Source: an uncultured Opitutia bacterium
GTDB lineage: Bacteria > Verrucomicrobiota > Verrucomicrobiia > Opitutales > UBA953
Length of the DNA stretch: 27,792 nt
Assembly: GCA_903840235.1 (NCBI GenBank)
Contig: CAIMFE010000192.1
Coordinates: 1-27,792 of the forward strand
Direction of reading: 5' to 3'
The notes beneath the pieces were generated by a model. That model worked only from the letters and a program-made list of their open reading frames with translations. It ran no database searches and was not told where the DNA came from. Of this stretch, positions 22,940 to 27,792 are shown piece after piece. A program made the translations under genes and the position numbers. Numbering within the stretch: the stretch's first letter is position 1; every line of letters begins with the position of its first letter.

Positions 22940-23442
22940 GCAAGGGATCCACTCATTCACGGGGCGCTTTCACTCTCCTAGAAACACTTTTAGTTTTAGG
23001 TTTAATCAGCATGCTCGCCGCTGTGCTTATCGGTGGCTCAGCCTCATTATTAAAAGGCACCTCGCGTGAAGACCCCGAGGACGCCCTCCTCGCTCTTCTC
23101 CAAACAGTCCGACGCGAAGCGGTCGCTCAAGGAACTACCGTCATTTTAAAAACTGTACCCGACGAAGATGATCCCGATATCACTCACTATACTTGGGGTG
23201 AAAATAAAATAGAGAAGATGCCAATCTTGGCAGGCGTTAAAGTAAAAATTGTTGGGCCTGCAGTGAACGCAGCTATTATTCTCGGCGGAGAAATGGAAGA
23301 GTTACCTCTCGCTCAAATAAAATTTTATCCGGATGGAACCTGTGATCGGTTTCGTCTAGAAATTAATCGTAACGAGGCGCGACGCGTTCTGCCGATTGAC
23401 CACCTCACCTGCGCACCCCTGCCGGCCGAAAAAACCAGATGA
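22936..23442 (+). CDS. gspH: T2SS minor pseudopilin GspH
   Basis: This is a 168-aa minor pseudopilin. The prepilin motif SRGA|FTLLE has Ala instead of Gly at -1 and Glu at +5, followed by a hydrophobic helix LLVLGLISMLAAVLIGG. The globular domain carries a GspH-like core with TVILKTVP and GVKVKIVG strands, and a DGTCDRFRLEI segment near the end. The GTG at 22936 is chosen because it makes a 4-nt overlap (GTGA) with the gspG stop, as do the other junctions; TTG at 22933 is one codon earlier and equally open. Assignment to GspH rather than another minor pseudopilin rests on gene order G-H-I-J and size. It overlaps gspI by 4 nt. Confidence 0.8.
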   Translation: MSKGSTHSRGAFTLLETLLVLGLISMLAAVLIGGSASLLKGTSREDPEDALLALLQTVRREAVAQGTTVILKTVPDEDDPDITHYTWGENKIEKMPILAGVKVKIVGPAVNAAIILGGEMEELPLAQIKFYPDGTCDRFRLEINRNEARRVLPIDHLTCAPLPAEKTR

Positions 23443-24050
23443 GGAAAAACGCTTTCACCCTGATTGAGGTTTTAGTGGCGCTCGCCATTTTTGCACTGGC
23501 TGCGGTAGGATTAGGCTCCGCCTACTCGAATGTTTTACTCAGCAGAATGGCCCTGAAAGAAAAAGGCGTGGGCGAAGAAGACTTTGCTCGGTGTCGCGCG
23601 GCGATGCTCGAGACCGCTAATTTTGCAGATATCGAAAAAGGTGGGGACGTTTATTTACCCGACGACCGCATGGCGCGATGGAAGGGTAAAATTGAGCCAA
23701 CCACGGTCGCTGATTTATTTTGGGTAACTATCACCGTTGAAATACAAACTACCGCCGGGGGACCTTACGGAACTCCACGCGAACAGAGTCAGTGGATTCT
23801 CCGTCCCACTTGGTCCGTGGAAAGTGAGCGCGCCAAACTTCTCGCTGATGCGAAAGAACGACTTTTAAAAACCCGCGGGTACGATGAGGAGACCGGCGGA
23901 GGCACTTCCTTTATCAGCAAAGCCTCTACCAAAAACAACCAGGGTAATAATAACCAAAATAATAATTCTAATAAAAAACCTGATAATAATTCGGGAAATA
24001 AGCCCGATCCGACCAAAAACACCGGAGGAAAAACTCCCGTCATTCAATGA
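23439..24050 (+). CDS. gspI: T2SS minor pseudopilin GspI, Asn-rich tail
   Basis: This is a 203-aa minor pseudopilin. The motif RKNA|FTLIE has Ala at -1 and Glu at +5, then the hydrophobic helix VLVALAIFALAAVGLGSAYS. The globular domain contains a GKIEPTTVADLFWVTITVEI block. The last ~45 residues are an Asn/Gln/Lys-rich tail (NNQGNNNQNNNSNKKPDNN and onward), longer than in proteobacterial GspI. It is joined by ATGA overlaps to gspH and gspJ. The I assignment follows order and the short pre-helix peptide. Confidence 0.8.
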   Translation: MRKNAFTLIEVLVALAIFALAAVGLGSAYSNVLLSRMALKEKGVGEEDFARCRAAMLETANFADIEKGGDVYLPDDRMARWKGKIEPTTVADLFWVTITVEIQTTAGGPYGTPREQSQWILRPTWSVESERAKLLADAKERLLKTRGYDEETGGGTSFISKASTKNNQGNNNQNNNSNKKPDNNSGNKPDPTKNTGGKTPVIQ

Positions 24051-24694
24051 TGACCTCGGCGACAATCAAAAAAGGGTTCACGCTCTTGGAAACCTTAGTT
24101 TCTCTTGTGCTCTTGGGCATACTCTTGGTTACCTTGAATACTTTCTTATTCTCGATGAGTGAGCTGTGGGGCGGAGGCAGAGACCAAAGATTGTTCGATC
24201 AACATGTTCGGGCCGCCACACGCATTCTCAAAGAAACTCTAAATCAAACGACCATTGGACCGGGCGCCCTGGGTTGTACGATTAAAGATATTACCGACGT
24301 CGATGGAGTCGTCGCACCCCGAATTACTTTTCTACTGACTGATGCCGGACGTCTAGCCGATTGGCCGGAGGCCCCTTTACCCGATGTTGATTTTTCACTC
24401 TTCGTGAACCCCGAACGCGGATTAATCCTGCAATGGCAATCACGTCTAGAAATCGAGCGAGATTTAAACGATATCCATGAAACCGTCATGTCGCCTTTTG
24501 TGACTTCTATCGCGTACGACTATTTCGATGGTGATCTTAAAAAATGGAAATGTGAAGAGGCCCCGATTCGGGATACTTCAGGCAGTGCCTATCTGCAACC
24601 CGCACGATTGCGCATTCGTTATGCACACGGAAATTTCAAAACTGAAACAGTGATTGATATCCCCATTCGCCGTCGGGGGGCAAGCCGTCCATGA
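24047..24694 (+). CDS. gspJ: T2SS minor pseudopilin GspJ
   Basis: This is a 215-aa minor pseudopilin. The cleavage motif IKKG|FTLLE gives Gly at -1 and Glu at +5, followed by the hydrophobic helix TLVSLVLLGILLVTLNTFLF. The globular part (about 40-215) is beta-rich, with PARLRIRYAHGNFKTETVID near the end, matching the GspJ pattern of a closing strand pair. GspJ caps the pseudopilus with GspI and GspK. It overlaps gspI and gspK by 4 nt each (ATGA), implying coupled translation and fixed stoichiometry. The assignment is from motif, size and place in the series. Confidence 0.82.
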   Translation: MMTSATIKKGFTLLETLVSLVLLGILLVTLNTFLFSMSELWGGGRDQRLFDQHVRAATRILKETLNQTTIGPGALGCTIKDITDVDGVVAPRITFLLTDAGRLADWPEAPLPDVDFSLFVNPERGLILQWQSRLEIERDLNDIHETVMSPFVTSIAYDYFDGDLKKWKCEEAPIRDTSGSAYLQPARLRIRYAHGNFKTETVIDIPIRRRGASRP

Positions 24695-25938
24695 AACCAA
24701 AAACCCGTAAAGGCTCCGTCATTATTGTTGTTTTAGTGTTAATCACTCTAGCCTCGCTCCTGCTTGCAAGATTTATGGAGGACAACTCCTTGGAGCTTTC
24801 CATGTCGATGCGCGAAGTAGACCGACAAAGATTGCGGGTTGATGCGATGTCCGAAATGGAATTGGCGCTCGGAGTGATTAATGAAATCCGCGCCATCGAT
24901 TTAAATAAAGTCCACGCACCTAGCCAAGGCTTTGCAGACCCTCACGCCTACATTGGCATTCCGCCCCGCGAGGGCTTAGAAGTCAGTTTTGTGTACGAAG
25001 ATGAAAGCAGTAAGTTGCCGCTAGCGAGTATGGATAAAAATGGATTAATCCAATTACTCTATGCACTGGGACTAGAACAACGGGATGCCGAACGCGTTTC
25101 GGATGCGTTGGTTGCGTGGACTAATAAAAAATATGAATCTATCGAAGAAGAAGCGACGGATGCCGCCTACCAACGGGCTAAACTTTCTTTCAAGCCAGCG
25201 CGTCGCCCTTTGCGATCGTTTGAGGAACTCCGAACCGTGGGAGTCGTTAAAGATTTCTTCTTTGACGAAAAAGGTAACGAAACTCCCCTGCTTACTTCGT
25301 TTAAGGAATGTGTGAGTTTGTATACATTCAGTGATACTAATATTAATACGGCGCCCGACGCTCTGCTTTATGCTCAAGGACTCGATGAACGTCAGGTTGC
25401 GTTAATTCGGGAGAAACAAGCCAACATGAAGCAGAATATTGCCGGCAGTCCTCCCTATTTTCGGGTCACGCGCGAAGTACGAACTTTAATTGGAGGCAAC
25501 GCACCACTCAAAGGGTTCGACGACGAAATTCACCTGATGTGGATTCGCGTGACGGTTAAAGAAGGACAGGCCAAGTGTCGGGTGAATGCACTGGTTTCCA
25601 TTCGTGATGACGTAACTTATGCGGGCCCCGTGGAAGACCCTAGTACGGTCACCGCGATGGATGCTAAAAGCACCACGGGGGCACGAACCTTTACCTCAAA
25701 TACAAAATCCTCCACGGCCACTGATGGTACGGCCTCAAATAATTCATCGGGAACCTCGACAACCTCCAGCGGGTCTACTTTATCAAGACGCAACACTTTC
25801 ATCACCCCCGGCGTCATCCTCGGCACTGCCAGTAGTGTCTCACTGGGAGGACGCACGACCGCCCAAACCATCAACTACCCTTTTAGAATTCTTGCCTGGT
25901 CCGAAGACAATGGACCTCCACCCACCGCAAAACAATGA
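24691..25938 (+). CDS. gspK: T2SS minor pseudopilin GspK
   Basis: This is a 415-aa, large minor pseudopilin. The prepilin motif TRKG|SVIIV lacks Glu at +5, which is typical of GspK. The hydrophobic segment VIIVVLVLITLASLLLARF follows. The body has the GspK alpha-helical domain: EDESSKLPLASMDKNGLI, then VSDALVAWTNKKYESIEEEA, RPLRSFEEL and the conserved NINTAPDALLYA (about 212-223). A Ser/Thr-rich linker (about 325-370) and a short closing domain ending PFRILAW follow. It caps the tip with GspI and GspJ. ATGA overlaps link it to gspJ and to the GspL-like gene. Confidence 0.88.
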   Translation: MKPKTRKGSVIIVVLVLITLASLLLARFMEDNSLELSMSMREVDRQRLRVDAMSEMELALGVINEIRAIDLNKVHAPSQGFADPHAYIGIPPREGLEVSFVYEDESSKLPLASMDKNGLIQLLYALGLEQRDAERVSDALVAWTNKKYESIEEEATDAAYQRAKLSFKPARRPLRSFEELRTVGVVKDFFFDEKGNETPLLTSFKECVSLYTFSDTNINTAPDALLYAQGLDERQVALIREKQANMKQNIAGSPPYFRVTREVRTLIGGNAPLKGFDDEIHLMWIRVTVKEGQAKCRVNALVSIRDDVTYAGPVEDPSTVTAMDAKSTTGARTFTSNTKSSTATDGTASNNSSGTSTTSSGSTLSRRNTFITPGVILGTASSVSLGGRTTAQTINYPFRILAWSEDNGPPPTAKQ

Positions 25939-27041
25939 GTTCACTTTTTTCCAAAAATCGCGCGTCCGCCGCGCTTCTCCCAGGAAATCGTTTTTTCGTT
26001 CGTTTAATTGAATTGGAACCCGACAATATCGCTAGCCAAGTTTCTCTAGCGATTGAGACTGTATCTCCCTTCCCATCCGAGCAAATGTTGATGGGCTACA
26101 TAACCAGCAACGATAATAAATGGGCTTTAGCCTATGCGGCTCATCGTCGACGTTTTACCGCTGAAGAAAGTTTTGCATGGCCCGATGACTGCCAAGTAAT
26201 TCCGGAATTTTTAGCTTTGCTCGGTCAACGACCCGAGAAAGGTGGAATTTTAATTCATGAAGGCACTAATCTTTTAACCGCGCTGGCGTGGAATGAAAAC
26301 CAGCCCCTACCTAAGTGTGTTCTAGTAGTAGATAAAAAAGATAGCAGCGTAGATCTCTTAACCAAAGAAATCATCGAGCGCACGGGGCTGCCCACCAGCA
26401 CACCCGTCGTGCATACCACAGGTGAATTTACCAGTGCACGAAACGATTCACTATTAATTTTGAATTGTGATGATGGTAAGCCCTTCCAACTTTCCAGTAA
26501 TCAATTAGATAATGCAGATATTCGTGACGCTGATTTTTTAAGTACGCGAAGAAAGAAAGAACGGGTTAACAAACTATTATGGAACACCGCGCGCGTCGCC
26601 CTAGGCGTTATTATCTTATCATTTATTTTTGAAGTCTCTGCATTTCTTATTAACTGGAGATCCAATAATCTCCGTCTCATCAACGAAAGCCGGCAGTCTG
26701 CAGTTCAAGAAATTGAGTCAGCCCAAGCCATCTCCGCACGCATCACAGAGATGAATACTAAAGCTCCGCTGCCGCTCGAAATGCTAGCCGTGGCAAATGA
26801 ACATCGTCCACCCACCGTCGATTTCCAACGCGTGAATTGTAAAAATAATACTCAACTTGAAATCGAAGCACGCACCACTAACGCGAGTGATGTTTATGCT
26901 TTTGAAAAATCTCTCAAAGAAACGCCGGGGGTCACTTTTGTGGCGACCAAAGATATGCGGGCCCGGGATAACTTTACGACATTTAGCGTCACCATCACCT
27001 TTAAGCCCGAAACCCTCCGCAAAGGAGTTAGTAATAAATGA
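25935..27041 (+). CDS. gspL: GspL/PilM-like inner-membrane platform protein
   Basis: This is a 368-aa bitopic inner-membrane protein. The cytoplasmic part (1-215) is actin-like in layout, and would recruit the GspE ATPase. A single transmembrane helix follows at about 218-239 (TARVALGVIILSFIFEVSAF). The periplasmic part (240-368) has a coiled-coil-like start and a C-terminal ferredoxin-like domain with TNASDVYAFEKSLKETPGV. This architecture and the position between gspK and a GspM-like gene identify it as GspL. Sequence similarity to proteobacterial GspL is low, so confidence rests on topology and order. ATGA overlaps flank it on both sides. Confidence 0.75.
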   Translation: MSSLFSKNRASAALLPGNRFFVRLIELEPDNIASQVSLAIETVSPFPSEQMLMGYITSNDNKWALAYAAHRRRFTAEESFAWPDDCQVIPEFLALLGQRPEKGGILIHEGTNLLTALAWNENQPLPKCVLVVDKKDSSVDLLTKEIIERTGLPTSTPVVHTTGEFTSARNDSLLILNCDDGKPFQLSSNQLDNADIRDADFLSTRRKKERVNKLLWNTARVALGVIILSFIFEVSAFLINWRSNNLRLINESRQSAVQEIESAQAISARITEMNTKAPLPLEMLAVANEHRPPTVDFQRVNCKNNTQLEIEARTTNASDVYAFEKSLKETPGVTFVATKDMRARDNFTTFSVTITFKPETLRKGVSNK

Positions 27042-27565
27042 AGCATTTCTTTTTCAGTCTCCAAACTCGTGAGCGCATTATGGCCCTCTTGGCCTTGGTC
27101 ATCGGTGCAATCATCTGGTCAACGGCTTCATGGTCGCGCGTTAATTCGGGATGGGATGCGTGGCGGGCCTTAGAAAACGAAAATCAAATTCAACAAACGT
27201 GGTTAAAGAACGAGCCCGCTATTCGTCAGAATGCAGCCAAAGCGATCCAAGGACTAGAAGCAGGTCGCGGTTACAATGATTCGCAATTGGTTGCCGAAGT
27301 AATCGCCGCCACCAAAGAAGTTGGTCTCAATGCCACCACCGAAACACCGAAGACCCAGAAGGCTGGCAAGTTCGCCCTTCACACGATGCAACTGAGCTGT
27401 CGACGCACTGATATGGCGACCGTGGTTAAGTTCTACGAAAACCTCCGCCCGCGCGCGCCCTACCTTTCTATTAGTTCGTTTAGTTTGCAGTCTGATCGTG
27501 GAAATTCAGGTACCGTTACGATGACCGTGCAAATAACGGCCTTGGAACTTATTAATACTAAGTAA
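27038..27565 (+). CDS. gspM: GspM-like inner-membrane protein
   Basis: This is a 175-aa bitopic protein with one transmembrane helix at about residues 13-31 (RIMALLALVIGAIIWSTAS), a short cytoplasmic tail and a periplasmic domain. A helical linker with YNDSQLVAEVIAATKEVGL leads to a compact domain with DMATVVKFYENLRPRAPYLS (ferredoxin-like), as in GspM/PilO. It partners GspL in the platform. It starts in an ATGA overlap after the GspL-like gene and ends 2 nt from the stop of convergent gspF. Confidence 0.75.
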   Translation: MKHFFFSLQTRERIMALLALVIGAIIWSTASWSRVNSGWDAWRALENENQIQQTWLKNEPAIRQNAAKAIQGLEAGRGYNDSQLVAEVIAATKEVGLNATTETPKTQKAGKFALHTMQLSCRRTDMATVVKFYENLRPRAPYLSISSFSLQSDRGNSGTVTMTVQITALELINTK

Positions 27566-27567
27566 GT

Positions 27568-27792
27568 TTAGAAGCGGAAGCTAGCGCTGACTTCGAATAC
27601 CGCGGCGACAATCGCAAAAGCGATGAACGCAACGAATGAGAAAGCGGCGATTAAAACGCTCGCTGAAATGGTTTGGGAAATCGCTCCGAGCCAGCGATCC
27701 AACTCCGCGCGATAAGACCGAGCAATATCACGCAGGCCTGGCGCTAAATTACCAGTCTGCTCCGCTACCGCCACACGATCTAATAAGAGTCG
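27568..27792 (-). CDS. gspF: T2SS inner-membrane protein GspF, C-terminal end (runs off right edge)
   Basis: The last 74 codons of a GspF/PilC family platform protein are read on the reverse strand. The visible sequence starts RLLLDRVAVAEQTGNLAPGL and continues IARSYRAELDRWLG, the classical second-repeat motif of GspF, then a final transmembrane helix (ASVLIAAFSFVAFIAFAIV) and a short tail VSASFRF. A GTG within the frame at 27774 is an internal codon, not the start: the frame is open to the window edge. It is convergent with the gspG-M operon, 2 nt from the gspM stop. GspE and GspD must lie elsewhere. Confidence 0.85.
   Translation of the reverse strand, partial: RLLLDRVAVAEQTGNLAPGLRDIARSYRAELDRWLGAISQTISASVLIAAFSFVAFIAFAIVAAVFEVSASFRF

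Noticed and set aside
27568..27774. A 68-aa stand-alone gene starting at GTG 27774
   Set aside because: The frame continues open to the window edge with GspF motifs before the GTG, so it is the end of a larger gene.
1..27792. CRISPR array, IS element, prophage or origin
   Set aside because: No regularly spaced repeats, transposase or phage genes, or iteron clusters were seen on either strand.

Overview
The window looks like chromosomal DNA from a Gram-negative bacterium of moderate G+C (mid-40s percent by eye), most plausibly a member of the Verrucomicrobiota (PVC group). The pointers are a verrucomicrobial-style type II secretion (T2SS) pseudopilin set, an ebo cluster, a secreted GH29 fucosidase beside a sugar permease, and the near absence of Shine-Dalgarno motifs upstream of starts. 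The lineage is an inference: there is no rRNA here.

Layout. (1) 1-6393, housekeeping: the N-terminal part of a FtsK translocase (running off the left edge) behind a HAD hydrolase, then prfA (RF1), a membrane-anchored hypothetical, tcdA (ct6A tRNA modification), a DTW/Tsr3-like SPOUT protein and purC. Genes are packed tightly and convergent pairs overlap or abut. (2) 6394-7098: a two-gene AbrB-type antitoxin / Doc toxin module with a double palindromic operator. (3) 7099-14159, minus strand: an ebo cluster in transcription order GT-A glycosyltransferase, YbjQ-like protein, 90-aa protein, EboB (TatD-like hydrolase), EboE (TIM-barrel isomerase-like), EboC (UbiA-like prenyltransferase), EboD (dehydroquinate-synthase-like cyclase) and EboF (alkaline-phosphatase-superfamily protein). 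Ebo clusters are linked in cyanobacteria to moving a product (scytonemin precursor) to the periplasm, but the chemistry is unsolved. This is the most interesting locus in the window. (4) 14182-14646: a small periplasmic cytochrome c. (5) 14832-19254: a fucose-type module with a PAS-AraC regulator, an expanded MFS permease and a secreted GH29 alpha-L-fucosidase; the last two are convergent and share a bidirectional terminator. (6) 19437-19524: tRNA-Ser(CGA) with encoded CCA. (7) 19630-21698: an LpoB-like lipoprotein and its COG3014-type lipoprotein partner. (8) 21833-27792: a T2SS operon (HR-domain-like secreted protein, GspG, H, I, J, K, L, M), coupled from gspG onward by 4-nt stop/start overlaps, meeting a convergent gspF that runs off the right edge.

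How they may work together: the T2SS can export enzymes such as the fucosidase, although that enzyme has only an ordinary signal peptide; the permease imports the released sugar; the PAS-AraC protein is the likely local regulator. The ebo genes form one transcription unit that probably makes or translocates a small molecule, with a prenyl-carrier or membrane step suggested by EboC. No rRNA, CRISPR array, IS element or prophage was seen. No stretch longer than 300 bases lacks a gene.
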